Part shown: piece after piece, positions 1-8,650 of the stretch
Numbering within the stretch: position 1 is the stretch's first letter
Layout: the number at the start of each line of letters is the position of its first letter
Assembly: GCF_014203895.1 (NCBI RefSeq)
Contig: NZ_JACHJY010000001.1
Coordinates: 1,286,683 to 1,350,682 of the forward strand
Origin: Streptomyces nymphaeiformis
Lineage (GTDB): Bacteria > Actinomycetota > Actinomycetes > Streptomycetales > Streptomycetaceae
Direction: 5' to 3'
DNA: 64,000 nucleotides
Translations under genes and position numbers: made by a program
Notes under the pieces: model-generated
Database searches by the model: none
Seen by the model: only the letters and a program-made list of their open reading frames with translations
What the model was told of the DNA's origin: nothing

Positions 1-1142
1 GCGCCCTCCGGGGCGTCGGCGGCCTCGGGCGCGGGGCCGTCGGGCCCCTCGCCCTGCGGCGGAACGCCCCCGCCACCGCCGGGCCCACCGTCCCCCGGCC
101 CGTCCGGCTCGGGATCGTCGTCCGGCTCGTCGCCCTTGAACTGCTCCAGGGTCTCGTCGAGCTTGTCCTCGTCGAGGCCGGGCGCGTCGAACGGCGAGCG
201 CCGGCGCCGGTGGGGGAGGGCCAGGAGCGCGGCCTGCCGCACGTCCTCGGAGGTGACCTCGGTCCGTCCGGCCCAGGCGGCGAGCGCGGTCGCGGTCCGG
301 GCCATCACGATGTCGGCGCGCATGCCGTCCACCTCGAACGCGGCGCAGGTCGCGGCGATCTGGAGCAGCACCGCGTCGCCGAGGGCCACCTGGGGCAGCA
401 ACTCCCGGGCGGCGACGATCCGTTCGCGCAGGGCGCGCTCCTCGCCGGCCCAGCGGGCGGCGAACGCGGCCGGGTCGTCCTCGAAGGCGAGCCGCCGCCG
501 GACGACCTCGACCCGCTGCTCCGGGTCCCGCGAGGCGGCCACCTCGACGGTGAGCCCGAACCGGTCGAGCAACTGCGGCCGCAGTTCGCCCTCCTCGGGG
601 TTCATGGTCCCGACGAGCAGGAAGCGCGCGGCGTGCCGCACGGAGACGCCCTCGCGCTCGACGTGGGAGGCGCCCATGGCGGCGGCGTCGAGCAGGTGGT
701 CGATCAGGTGGTCGCTGAGGAGATTGACCTCGTCGACGTAGAGGATCCCCCGGTGCGCGGCGGCGAGCAGCCCCGGCTCGAAGGCCTTCACGCCCTCGGC
801 GAGCGCCTTCTCGATGTCGAGCGCGCCGACGAGCCGGTCCTCGGAGGCGCCGACGGGCAGCTCGACCATCCGCGCGGGACGGGCGGTCCCGGGCGCGTCG
901 CCGTGGGGCCCGTCGGGGCAGCCCGGGTCGGGGGAGGCCGGGTCACAGCTGAACCGGCACCCCGCGACCACCGGGACCTCCGGCAGCAACTCGGCGAGCG
1001 CACGCACGGCGGTGGACTTGGCGGTCCCCTTCTCGCCCCGCACGAGCACTCCGCCCACAGCCGGGCTGACGGCGTTCAGCAGCAGCGCGAGCCGCAGATC
1101 GTCCATGCCGACGACGGCGGTGAACGGATAGCGGGTGCTCAT
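1..1142 (-). CDS. Cobaltochelatase/magnesium-chelatase-like AAA+ subunit (partial, C-terminus outside window)
   Basis: AAA+ ATPase of the ChlI/ChlD (BchI/BchD) type, expected to drive metal insertion into a corrin ring with a CobN-like partner. The visible 380 residues begin [16 protein letters not shown]; a Walker A motif (GEKGTAKST) lies near residue 38 and a Walker B ([10 protein letters not shown]) near 130, followed by sensor-type text [19 protein letters not shown]. The visible end is an acidic, Gly/Pro-rich linker ([18 protein letters not shown]), typical of the hinge before a C-terminal von Willebrand A metal-binding domain, which would lie beyond the left edge. The start is the ATG at 1142, 49 bp after cobQ, so it is probably the third gene of the B12-riboswitch operon. 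Family and pathway are clear; the choice between cobalt and magnesium rests on context. Confidence 0.88.
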   Translation of the reverse strand, partial: MSTRYPFTAVVGMDDLRLALLLNAVSPAVGGVLVRGEKGTAKSTAVRALAELLPEVPVVAGCRFSCDPASPDPGCPDGPHGDAPGTARPARMVELPVGASEDRLVGALDIEKALAEGVKAFEPGLLAAAHRGILYVDEVNLLSDHLIDHLLDAAAMGASHVEREGVSVRHAARFLLVGTMNPEEGELRPQLLDRFGLTVEVAASRDPEQRVEVVRRRLAFEDDPAAFAARWAGEERALRERIVAARELLPQVALGDAVLLQIAATCAAFEVDGMRADIVMARTATALAAWAGRTEVTSEDVRQAALLALPHRRRRSPFDAPGLDEDKLDETLEQFKGDEPDDDPEPDGPGDGGPGGGGGVPPQGEGPDGPAPEAADAPEG

Positions 1143-1191
1143 CGGACGGTCACTCCTTCGGGAAGTACGGAACTCAGGGCGGGGCGGGTGC

Positions 1192-2700
1192 TCACGGTGC
1201 CCCCGGCGGCACGAACGGCAGCCCCTCCGGGGCGCCGTCCTCGATCAGCCGGAGCAGCGCGTCCGTGTCCGCGTGTTCCTCGATCAGGTCGCCGAGCCGG
1301 TCGAGCTGCTCCTCGCGCAGCGCGCCGAACGAGGTGTCGGGGGCGGGCACGAAGCGGCGCCCGGCCGCCGTCGCGACCTCCCGCAGGAACGCCCGGCGGA
1401 AGCCGTCGCTCTCCAGGGAGCCGTGCCAGTGGGTGCCCCACACGGAGCCGACCCGGCAGCCGTCGAGGAACGGCTCCCCGCCGTCCACGGAAGCCACGCC
1501 GTGGTGGATCTCGTACCCCTCGACCCGTTCGCCGAGCGCCTCGCCGACCGGCCGGGCGAGGGTCTTCTCGACCCCGAACCGGATCCGTACGGGCAGCAGC
1601 CCGAGCCCGTCGACGACGCCGGCCTTCGACTCGACCTCGTCCTCGATGCGCTCGCCCAGGACCTGGAAGCCGCCGCAGATGCCGAGCACCGGCCGGCCCT
1701 CGGCGGCGCGCCGGACGAGGGCGTCCGCGAGTCCCCGCTCGCGCAGCCAGGCGAGGGCCCTGACCGTCCCGCGCGTGCCCGGCACGACCACCAGGTCCGC
1801 GTCGGCCAGCTCCTCCGGCCGGTCCACGAACCGCACGATCACGCCCGGCTCCGCCGCCAGCGCGTCCACGTCGGTGAAGTTCGACATCAGCGGGACCGCG
1901 CAGACCGCGACCCGCAGCACGTCCGCGCCGACCGGCGGCGCGACGACCGACTCGCGGACGGCACCCCGCAGGGAGACCCGCAGGCCGTCCTCCTCGTCGA
2001 TGCCGAGCCCGTGCGCGTACGGCAGGACGCCGAAGGTCCGGCGGCCGGTGAGCCCGTGCAGCATGTCGAGGCCCGGTTCGAGGAGGGACACGTCGCCGCG
2101 GAACTTGTTGACCAGGTAGCCCGCCACGAGCGACTGGTCCTCGGGAGAGAGCAGCGCCGTCGTCCCGAAGAACTGGGCGAAGACCCCGCCCCGGTCGATG
2201 TCCCCGACGACGACCACGGGCAGCTTCGCGGCCCGCGCGATGCCCATGTTCACGATGTCCGTGCGCCGCAGGTTGATCTCGGCCGGACTGCCCGCCCCCT
2301 CGCAGATCACGGCGTCATACGTGCCCCGCAGCTCCTCCAGGCACGCCAGGACCGGCTCGAAGAGTTCCTTCTGCCGGCCCCCGTGGTAGCCGCGGGCGCT
2401 CAGCTCGCCGACCGGCTTGCCCATGAGGACGACCTGGCTGGAGCGGTCGCTGCCGGGCTTGAGCAGCACCGGGTTCATGAGCGCGGTCGGCTCGACGCGC
2501 GCCGCCTGTGCCTGCATGGCCTGCGCGCGGCCGATCTCGGCGCCCTCCCGGGTGACGAAGGAGTTCAGGGACATGTTCTGTCCCTTGAACGGCGCGACCT
2601 TGACGCCCTGCCGGACCAGCCACCGGCAGATGCCGGCCGTGACGACGCTCTTGCCCGCGTCGGACGTGGTCCCGGCGACGAGCAGCCCCCCACCCCTCAT
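1192..2700 (-). CDS. cobQ: Cobyric acid synthase
   Basis: Glutamine-dependent amidotransferase that amidates four side chains of adenosylcobyrinic a,c-diamide to give cobyric acid in cobalamin synthesis. The 502-residue protein starts [18 protein letters not shown]: an N-terminal dethiobiotin-synthetase-like ATP domain with P-loop (TTSDAGKS, about residues 10-17) and the family-typical GQNMSLNS, then a class I glutaminase domain with nucleophile motif [10 protein letters not shown] and a downstream EIHHG and H-W-H stretch. Length is normal for CobQ. Its ATG overlaps the cbiB stop (ATGA), so the two are translationally coupled. Longer in-frame readings upstream are antisense to cbiB coding text and were not used. 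Confidence 0.96.
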   Translation of the reverse strand: MRGGGLLVAGTTSDAGKSVVTAGICRWLVRQGVKVAPFKGQNMSLNSFVTREGAEIGRAQAMQAQAARVEPTALMNPVLLKPGSDRSSQVVLMGKPVGELSARGYHGGRQKELFEPVLACLEELRGTYDAVICEGAGSPAEINLRRTDIVNMGIARAAKLPVVVVGDIDRGGVFAQFFGTTALLSPEDQSLVAGYLVNKFRGDVSLLEPGLDMLHGLTGRRTFGVLPYAHGLGIDEEDGLRVSLRGAVRESVVAPPVGADVLRVAVCAVPLMSNFTDVDALAAEPGVIVRFVDRPEELADADLVVVPGTRGTVRALAWLRERGLADALVRRAAEGRPVLGICGGFQVLGERIEDEVESKAGVVDGLGLLPVRIRFGVEKTLARPVGEALGERVEGYEIHHGVASVDGGEPFLDGCRVGSVWGTHWHGSLESDGFRRAFLREVATAAGRRFVPAPDTSFGALREEQLDRLGDLIEEHADTDALLRLIEDGAPEGLPFVPPGAP

Positions 2701-3671
2701 GCGTTCCTCCGCTTCAGCGCGCTCGCGATCATGCGGCCGCCCACGCAGACGGCCAGGGTCAGTCCGGTGACCCGGCGGGACAGCCGGACCGCGCGGTCGA
2801 TGTCGGCGACCTCGACGGGCCGCCCCTCCCCGTTGAGGACGGGCCGGTGTTCGACCCGCCCGGCGTACGAGAGGGTCCCGCCGAGCCGTACGCCGAGGGC
2901 GCCCGCGAAGGAGGCCTCGACCGGTCCCGCGTTGGGGCTCGGGTGCTTTCCTGCGTCCGCCCGCCAGGCCCGTACGGCTCCGCGCGGGTTCCCGCCGGCG
3001 ACGGTCGCGAGCAGGGCGGTCAGCCGGGCCCCGGGCCAGCCGGCCACGTCGTCGAGGCGGGCCGAGGCCCAGCCGTAGCGCCGGTGGCGGGGGGACTTGT
3101 GGCCGACCATCGCGTCGAGGGTGTTCACCGCGCGGAAGCCGACCAGGCCCGGCACACCCGCGACCGCGCCCCAGAAGAGGGCGCCCACGACCGCGTCGGA
3201 GGTGTTCTCGGCGACGGACTCGACGACCGCGCGGGCCATCGCGGGACCGTCGAGGGACTGCGGGTCGCGTCCGCACAGGTGCGGCAGCCGTTCCCGGGCC
3301 ACCTCCAGGTCGCCCGCGGCGAGGGCCCCGCCGATCGCGTGGGCCTCGCGTCCCAGGGTCGTACCGCCGACGACGGCCCACACGGCGGCGGCGGTCAGGG
3401 CGACGGATCCGGCGCGGCTGCCCCGTACCGTACGGGCGGCGAGGGCGCCGGCCGCGACGGTGGCACCGGCGCAGACGGCGGTGTGCAGGGCGCCCCAGCC
3501 GCGGTGGTCGCGCCACAGGGCCCGTTCGACGCGGCTGGCGGCCCGGCCGAAGGCGGCGACGGGGTGTCCGCGGCGGGGGTCGCCGACGAGTCGGTCGACG
3601 GCGAGGCCGAGGGCCGCGCCGTACGCGAACACACCGGTGGCTCGGGAAGGTCCTGGCCTGCGGCCGGGCAT
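2697..3671 (-). CDS. cbiB: Adenosylcobinamide-phosphate synthase (CobD/CbiB)
   Basis: Integral membrane enzyme that joins adenosylcobyric acid to the aminopropanol (phosphate) arm, giving adenosylcobinamide (phosphate). The 324 residues show the family hallmarks: an N-terminal hydrophobic stretch followed by DRLVGDPRRGHPVAAFGR, central VVESVAENTSDAVVGALFW, FRAVNTLDAMVGHK, and DAGKHPSPNAGPVEASFAGALG. First gene of the operon, preceded by a B12 riboswitch and overlapping cobQ by 4 bp. I take the ATG at 3671 with a weak purine-rich site upstream (GTGAGGAC); a GTG about 12 codons inside (reading VFAYGAALGLAVDRL) is a possible alternative. Confidence 0.95.
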   Translation of the reverse strand: MPGRRPGPSRATGVFAYGAALGLAVDRLVGDPRRGHPVAAFGRAASRVERALWRDHRGWGALHTAVCAGATVAAGALAARTVRGSRAGSVALTAAAVWAVVGGTTLGREAHAIGGALAAGDLEVARERLPHLCGRDPQSLDGPAMARAVVESVAENTSDAVVGALFWGAVAGVPGLVGFRAVNTLDAMVGHKSPRHRRYGWASARLDDVAGWPGARLTALLATVAGGNPRGAVRAWRADAGKHPSPNAGPVEASFAGALGVRLGGTLSYAGRVEHRPVLNGEGRPVEVADIDRAVRLSRRVTGLTLAVCVGGRMIASALKRRNA

Positions 3672-3699
3672 GGCGCACTGTCCTCACTCAGGGTCCGCG

Positions 3700-3860
3700 C
3701 CCTGGGTCGACGAAACCGGCGGCGAGAGTTCCTGACTTCCGGACCCTTGGGATCCGGTCACAGTGGCGGGACCGCGCCGGATTCGCACCGGACTTCCTCT
3801 CCTGCCGCCGTATGGCCCCGGCAGTCCACCACGGCCCGAGAACACCCGTCAACTCACCCT
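3700..3860 (-). promoter_or_regulatory. Cobalamin (B12) riboswitch
   Basis: Read on the minus strand, the leader of cbiB contains the conserved core of the cobalamin aptamer: GAGGAAGTCCGGTGCGAATC, then GCGGTCCCGCCACTGTGA (the B12 box is the GCCACTG text), flanked by arms forming the peripheral helices. It ends about 30-60 nt before the cbiB ATG. A small hairpin (CAGGG-cgcgga-CCCTG) lies just ahead of the start region and could help mask initiation. Established for this class: cobalamin binding lowers expression, so this should turn the operon off when B12 is plentiful. Borders are approximate. Confidence 0.93.
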
Positions 3861-3902
3861 TGACCTGCACCGCGTCACTGTGCGAAGCACCACAAACACG
3901 AC

Positions 3903-3941
3903 GGCCGGGCGGCCCGCACACGAGGTGCGGGCCGCCCGGCC
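3903..3941 (-). terminator. Rho-independent-type terminator hairpin after the Pit operon
   Basis: Perfect 17-bp inverted repeat (arms 3903-3919 and 3925-3941) around a 5-nt loop. It lies just beyond the stop of the small membrane gene at 3961, and the following minus-strand text is T-rich (GTCGTGTTTGTGG). It separates the phosphate transporter operon from the riboswitch of the cobalamin operon. Confidence 0.8.
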
Positions 3942-3960
3942 GGGGGTGCCGGGGAGACCG

Positions 3961-4182
3961 TCAGGCGACGATCAGGTAGATGCCGTACGCCACGGCCCCG
4001 AGGCACAGGGCGAAGCAGGCGTAGGCGCCGGTGCGGGCCAGGGCGGCGGAGCCTCCCTGGGCGGCGGCCTGCTCCTGCTTGGAGAGGCCGATGACGCCGA
4101 GGGTGAAGAGGCCCACGAGGGCGACGGTCGCCACGAGGCTGACTCCGAAGACGGAGCCGAGGGCTGCCCAGTCGATCTTCAT
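3961..4182 (-). CDS. Small two-TM membrane protein, Pit partner
   Basis: 73-residue hydrophobic protein (MKIDWAALGSVFGV...) with two predicted membrane helices, roughly residues 8-32 and 50-72, separated by a short polar loop (SKQEQAAAQGG). It follows the phosphate transporter stop by 16 bp on the same strand, so it is almost certainly cotranscribed, and from memory the same pair occurs in other Streptomyces. No function is known to me; a role as accessory subunit or regulator of the transporter is inference from position only. Confidence 0.8.
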   Translation of the reverse strand: MKIDWAALGSVFGVSLVATVALVGLFTLGVIGLSKQEQAAAQGGSAALARTGAYACFALCLGAVAYGIYLIVA

Positions 4183-4198
4183 GCTTGGTTCCAGTTCC

Positions 4199-5461
4199 TT
4201 AGACCGCGGCCGTGGCCGGGGGAGCGGCCGGGTCCGTGGGGGCCGGCGCGGGGATGGTGGTCTTCAGGTCCTCGTCCGCGACGGCGGCGACGGTACCGGC
4301 CGGCGGCGGGGTGACGGCCGCGATCGCGGTGGTCACGACGCCGTCGGGCTCGGCGTCGGCCTCGACCTCGTTGACGTTGGTGTGGTCGACCGGCTGGCGG
4401 CGGGAGACCAGCCAGATGGCGACGCAGGAGGCGGCGAGGAAGGCCGCGACGACGTAGACGCCCCACTGGCCCTGGCGGGCGACGTACTCGGCGCCCGCGC
4501 CGACCAGGCCGGCGGCCGGCAGGGTCAGGCCCCACGCGACGAACATGCGGGTGGCGGTCGACCAGCGGACGACACCGCCCTTGCGGCCGAGACCCGCACC
4601 CATGACGGCGCCGGAGACGGAGTGCGTGGTGGAGAGGGAGAAGCCCAGGTGGGAGGAGGCCAGGATGACCGTCGCGGCGCTGGTCTGGGCGGCGAAGCCC
4701 TGCTGCGGCTGGAGGTCGGTGAGGCCCTTGCCCATGGTGCGGATGATGCGCCAGCCGCCGAGGGCCGTGCCGAGCGCGATCGCCGTACCGGCGGAGACGA
4801 TGACCCAGACCGGCGGGTTGGAGCCGGGGGCGAGGGTGCCGCCGGCGACCAGGGCGAGGGTGATGATGCCCATCGTCTTCTGGGCGTCGTTGGTGCCGTG
4901 GGCGAGGGAGACGAGACCGGCGGAGGCGATCTGGCCGACGCGGTAGCCCTTGGCCGTGTCCTTCTCGGAGGTCTTGGCGCCGATCTTGTAGGTCAGCTTC
5001 GTGCCCAGCGTCGCGGCGATGCCGGCGACGATGGGCGCGGCGACGGCCGGGATGAGGACCTTGCTGACGACGACCTCGCCGTTGACGCCGCTGACGCCGA
5101 TCGAGGCGACGGTCGCGCCGATGAGGCCGCCCATCAGGGCGTGGGAGGAGCTGGAGGGCAGTCCGACCAGCCAGGTCACCAGATTCCAGAGGATCGCGCC
5201 GACGAGCGCGGCGAGGATCACTTCGGGCTGGATGCCGTCCTCGTTGACCAGTCCTTTGGAGATCGTCTTGGCGACCTCCACGGACAGGAACGCGCCGACG
5301 AGGTTCAGTACGGCGGACATGACCACCGCCGTCTTCGGCTTGAGGGCACCGGTCGAGATGGTCGTGGCCATCGCGTTCGCGGTGTCGTGGAAACCGTTCG
5401 TGAAATCGAACACGAGAGCTGTCACGACCACAATGGCGAGCAGCAGCGTGATGTGTTCCAT
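4199..5461 (-). CDS. Low-affinity inorganic phosphate transporter, PiT family
   Basis: Membrane symporter that imports phosphate (usually as metal-phosphate) with a cation. The 420-residue protein carries both internal-repeat signatures of the PiT (PF01384) family: FDFTNGFHDTANAMATTIS near the N-terminus and SLAHGTNDAQKTMGIITLA in the second half, with about 10 membrane spans and a Pro/Ala-rich cytoplasmic tail. Position beside the cobalamin genes and the PHO-box-like upstream text match the gene called pitH2 in S. coelicolor, but I leave the symbol open. The start is the ATG at 5461 (MEHITLLLAIVVV). Confidence 0.94.
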   Translation of the reverse strand: MEHITLLLAIVVVTALVFDFTNGFHDTANAMATTISTGALKPKTAVVMSAVLNLVGAFLSVEVAKTISKGLVNEDGIQPEVILAALVGAILWNLVTWLVGLPSSSSHALMGGLIGATVASIGVSGVNGEVVVSKVLIPAVAAPIVAGIAATLGTKLTYKIGAKTSEKDTAKGYRVGQIASAGLVSLAHGTNDAQKTMGIITLALVAGGTLAPGSNPPVWVIVSAGTAIALGTALGGWRIIRTMGKGLTDLQPQQGFAAQTSAATVILASSHLGFSLSTTHSVSGAVMGAGLGRKGGVVRWSTATRMFVAWGLTLPAAGLVGAGAEYVARQGQWGVYVVAAFLAASCVAIWLVSRRQPVDHTNVNEVEADAEPDGVVTTAIAAVTPPPAGTVAAVADEDLKTTIPAPAPTDPAAPPATAAV

Positions 5462-5493
5462 TTACCCAGGCAATCGTTCGACGTCAGTGTTTC

Positions 5494-5530
5494 GTTGAAC
5501 GTAGGCAACCTGAGTGAACGGAAGATGAAC
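5494..5530 (-). promoter_or_regulatory. PHO-box-like direct repeats (PhoP operator) upstream of the Pit transporter
   Basis: On the minus strand, 33-70 bp before the transporter ATG, the units GTTCATC (5524-5530), GTTCACT (5513-5519) and a degenerate TTGCCTA (5502-5508) recur at exactly 11 bp, followed by GTTCAAC (5494-5500) 8 bp on. Streptomyces PhoP binds 11-bp direct repeats whose conserved part is GTTCACC, so two units match well and a third is weak. This predicts control by the PhoR-PhoP phosphate-starvation system. Confidence 0.75.
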
Positions 5531-5738
5531 TGGGCCGGGCGACGTGGTGTCCCTAACCGGTGTCAAGAGGTTCCGCTTCCCGCTCCGGGGCTCCCGGTGT
5601 CCACGATGCGGTCGCCCCGGAACCACGGGCCTCCCAGTCCTCCCGGGGCACATACGACCTGTCCCGCTTCCTCCCCCGGCATCCCGTTCCGCTCCCTGGA
5701 CATGACCATCCGACCGGAGGACCCCGCGGAGGAGACCC

Positions 5739-6953
5739 ATGTCACTCCCCGGGGCGACCCTTCCGCTTCCCCCCGGCCGGGTCCGTCCGGTGGCAGCCCC
5801 GCCCCGCCCTGCCGACACTGGGAGCGTGCGCCCGGCTACAGCGACGGCAGCGGCCGTCACCACACTGATCGGTGTCGGCGCGGCCGCGATCGCGGCCGGC
5901 CGGTACGCCAGCGACGTCGCCCTCAAGGCGCCGTCCGGACGACCACTGCCCGGAGACCCAGGACTCACCGTGCACGCCACGGGACCCGAACGGATCACCC
6001 TCACCCGCAGCCTCGCCTCCCTGCGCCCCGGCACGTACGGGATGGAGGCCCCCGGCCTGCACGCCGTCCTCGGCCCCGTCCTCGACCGCGTCCCGCACAC
6101 CGCCGACACCGTCGTCCGCCGCCTCGAACGCGTCGAGCTCGGTGTCGTCGCGCCCGGCGCCCGCGTCCGGCTCACCCCCCAGCTCCACCGGGGCAACCCG
6201 ATCAGCGCCCTCGGGATCGCCCACGAGGACGTCGAGATCCCCGGCGAACTCGGCCCCCTGCCCGGCTGGCTCGTGGCCGCCCCCCGCACCACCTGGGTGA
6301 TCGCCCTGCACGGCCTCGGCACCACCCGCGAGCACCCGCTGAACCTCGTCCCCTTCTACAACCGCCGCAAGACCCCCGTCCTCGTCCTCGCCTACCGGGG
6401 CGACGAAGGGGCGCCGCCCTCCCCGGACGGCCTCGCCCACCTCGGCGACTCCGAGTGGCGGGACGTCGACGCCGCCATCCGCTACGCCGTCCGCCGCGGC
6501 GCCCGACAGGTCGTCCTGCACGGCTGGGGGACCGGCGCCTCCATGGCCCTGCGCGCCGCCGTCGAATCCGGCGTCCGCGACAGGATCGGCGGCCTCGTCC
6601 TCGACTCCCCGGTCCTCGACTGGGAGGCCACCCTCCGCAACCTCGCGGCGGCCCGCCACGTCCCCGGACCCCTGCTCCCGCTCGCCGTCCGCGCCGCCCA
6701 GGGCAGGACCGGCCCGCACGGCGACCTCCTGCGGACCGCCTCGGAGCCGGGCGCCCTGCGCGTCCCCGTCCTCCTCTTCCACGGCCCCGACGACACCATC
6801 GCCCCCTGGGAACCCTCCGTCGAACTCGCCTCCCGCCTCCCCGGCACGGTCAGCCTGCGGACCGTGCGCCAGGCCCCGCACGCCGCCATGTGGAACGCCG
6901 ACCCGGTCCCCTACGAGGAGTCCCTCCGGCGCTTCCTCACCCCGCTGGTCTGA
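5739..6953 (+). CDS. Alpha/beta hydrolase-fold protein with altered nucleophile elbow
   Basis: 404-residue protein with a variable N-terminus (one hydrophobic helix about residues 35-55, TAAAVTTLIGVGAAAIAAG) and an alpha/beta hydrolase domain from about residue 185 (WVIALHGLGTTREHPLNLVPF; an HG oxyanion motif). Later blocks fit the fold: VLLFHGPDDTIAPWEPS with the acid residue and QAPHAAMWN with the histidine. The nucleophile elbow reads HGWGTGAS, so the GxSxG serine position is glycine (codon GGG). Either catalysis differs or the protein is not a classical esterase. ATG at 5739 has a strong GGAGGAG site. Exported or membrane anchoring is possible; substrate unknown. Confidence 0.82.
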   Translation: MSLPGATLPLPPGRVRPVAAPPRPADTGSVRPATATAAAVTTLIGVGAAAIAAGRYASDVALKAPSGRPLPGDPGLTVHATGPERITLTRSLASLRPGTYGMEAPGLHAVLGPVLDRVPHTADTVVRRLERVELGVVAPGARVRLTPQLHRGNPISALGIAHEDVEIPGELGPLPGWLVAAPRTTWVIALHGLGTTREHPLNLVPFYNRRKTPVLVLAYRGDEGAPPSPDGLAHLGDSEWRDVDAAIRYAVRRGARQVVLHGWGTGASMALRAAVESGVRDRIGGLVLDSPVLDWEATLRNLAAARHVPGPLLPLAVRAAQGRTGPHGDLLRTASEPGALRVPVLLFHGPDDTIAPWEPSVELASRLPGTVSLRTVRQAPHAAMWNADPVPYEESLRRFLTPLV

Positions 6954-7007
6954 CGGCACTTCTGATTCCGATTGGGCTTTCGGGCCGTCAGCGGGAAGAC
7001 TGCCCCC

Positions 7008-8417
7008 GTGACGTCTCGAAAGCCCGATGAACCATTGGCGCGCAACTCCAGACTCCGACTCGTCCGCCCGCGGGCGCTGGCCACCGCCCGACGGGCCGTG
7101 ACGACCCGGCGCACCCGGCCGGCGCCGCGGCCGCCCGAGGGGACTCCGCCCCGCGCGGAGCTCGCCCGCCAGGCCCGGCACGTCCTCGCCGACGCCGTAC
7201 GGATCGCCCGCTGGGCCGCCGTCGAGCACGGCGCCGACACGGCACCCCGCACCGGCACCGGCGCCCGCCCCGCCCAGGAACGGGCCGCGGCCGCACTGGA
7301 CCTGACACCCGGCCAGATCCGGGCCGGCTGGGACCGCGCCCGGCTCGCCGGACTCGTCGAACTGCACGGCGACACCGCCCGCCCCGGCTGGCGGCTGCAC
7401 GCCTGGGACCGCGACGACTCCGCCGTCCTGCGCGGCTGGGTCGCCCTCTTCGACGCCTGGTCCCTGGTGCACCCGGCCCCCGAGGGGGTCGCCCCGAGCG
7501 CCGTCGCGGAGGTCGTCGAGGCCGTCCCGCAGGTGCTCTCGCTGCTCCAGCTCTCCCAGGGCCCGGTCCTCGTCCCCGCCCTCCTCGACCTCCTCGGCCA
7601 GCGCGTCGAGGAGCTCCGCGAGGAGCGCTGCGAGGTCCCCGCGGCCGAGCAGGCCCCCGAGACGGCGGACGCCCCCGCCCTCGACGGTCTGCCCACCCTC
7701 CTCGACTGGGCCCTGGAGGGTCTGGCCGCCGTCGGCGCGCTCACCCTCGACCCCGGCACCGAGGAGCGGCACGCCACCCTGACCCCGCTCGGCAACTGGG
7801 CGGTCTGGGTCAAGCTGGAGCAGATCTGCGTCGCGGCGCAGAGCCCCGCGGGCAACATCGAGCAGTCCGCAGAGGACATGCTCCGCGGCTGCGCCCGGCT
7901 CACCCCGGGCCCCGCCCGCGACGAGTACCGCGCCTGGCTCGCCGCCCGCACGCTCTCCAGCGCCGTCGCCGAACTCCTCGCCGTCGCCCGCGGCGAGGAC
8001 GCCCTGCTGCGCGGGCTCGCCTTCGAGGCGCTCCGCGTCGTCGGCGCGCCCGCCGAGGCCGAGGTGCGGGCCACCGTCGCCGAGCCCTCGCTCCGCCCGT
8101 ACGCGCTGCTCTGGCTGGCCGAGTACGAGGGGGCCGACCCCGACGACGCCCAGGAGGTGCTGACCCGCGAGGAGTCGACCTGGCTCTGGGTCGACACCGC
8201 GGCGGCCGTCGCCGACCACGGCGAGAGCGAGCTGCTCGTCCGGCACCTCGACTCCGCCGTGCAGGGCACCGTCCCGGCGCTGCTCGACGAGGTCCGCGCC
8301 GTCGGCCACCCCCGCACGGTCCAGGTCCTGGTCGCCCTGGCCGCCGCCCACCCGGACCCGGCCCTGGCCAAGGCGGTCCGCCGGGCGGCCTTCCAGGTCC
8401 ACACGGGCGGAGCCTGA
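7008..8417 (+). CDS. Conserved Streptomyces protein of unknown function
   Basis: 469-residue soluble protein starting at the GTG at 7008 (TSRKPDEPLARNSRLRLVRP); an in-frame upstream start at 6972 is possible but has no good ribosome site. It shows a basic N-terminal tail (residues 1-50), a region resembling a winged-helix fold (AAAALDLTPGQIRAGWDRARLAGLVELHGD) and a long all-helical second half with HEAT-like periodicity (LLRGLAFEALRVVG, EPSLRPYALLWLAEYEG, TVQVLVALAAAHPDPALAKAVRRAAF). No enzymatic motif is visible. Its last codons are part of a tandemly repeated unit that continues past the stop. I recognise it only as a family common next to this hydrolase in Streptomyces. Confidence 0.78.
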   Translation: MTSRKPDEPLARNSRLRLVRPRALATARRAVTTRRTRPAPRPPEGTPPRAELARQARHVLADAVRIARWAAVEHGADTAPRTGTGARPAQERAAAALDLTPGQIRAGWDRARLAGLVELHGDTARPGWRLHAWDRDDSAVLRGWVALFDAWSLVHPAPEGVAPSAVAEVVEAVPQVLSLLQLSQGPVLVPALLDLLGQRVEELREERCEVPAAEQAPETADAPALDGLPTLLDWALEGLAAVGALTLDPGTEERHATLTPLGNWAVWVKLEQICVAAQSPAGNIEQSAEDMLRGCARLTPGPARDEYRAWLAARTLSSAVAELLAVARGEDALLRGLAFEALRVVGAPAEAEVRATVAEPSLRPYALLWLAEYEGADPDDAQEVLTREESTWLWVDTAAAVADHGESELLVRHLDSAVQGTVPALLDEVRAVGHPRTVQVLVALAAAHPDPALAKAVRRAAFQVHTGGA

Positions 8418-8612
8418 CCCCGACGGGACCCGACGGTGACGTAGGCGGCCTGCCGGCCGGAGCCTGCCCCGGCGGGACCCGGCCGTGGCGTAGGCGCTCC
8501 GCCGGGCGGAGTCCGCCCCCGGCGGGACCCGGTCGTGGCGAAGGCGCTCCGCCGGGCGGCCTTCCAGGTCGACACCGGCGGAGCCTGCCCCCGGTCGGCC
8601 CGGCCCGGCGGC
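8370..8612 (+). repeat. Four imperfect tandem copies of a 50-72 bp unit spanning a stop codon
   Basis: Unit 1 (8370-8441) encodes the last residues KAVRRAAFQVHTGGA, the stop and some 3' sequence. Units 2 (from 8442) and 3 (from 8491) repeat the flanks but lack about 22 bp of the middle; unit 4 (from 8541) restores the whole coding part with a few substitutions (KALRRAAFQVDTGGA). Segments beginning CGGAG recur at 8408, 8458, 8507 and 8579. The pattern indicates slippage or unequal crossover at the gene end followed by divergence. Nothing else is seen between 8418 and the VOC gene at 8651. Confidence 0.8.
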
Positions 8613-8650
8613 ACCGCGCCCGCCCGGCCGGGTCCCGCGCGGTCCCGGCC

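Noticed and set aside
2701..3687. Upstream in-frame extension of cobQ by 329 codons
   Set aside because: It is an arginine-rich shadow of cbiB; cobQ has its own start overlapping the cbiB stop and normal length from there.
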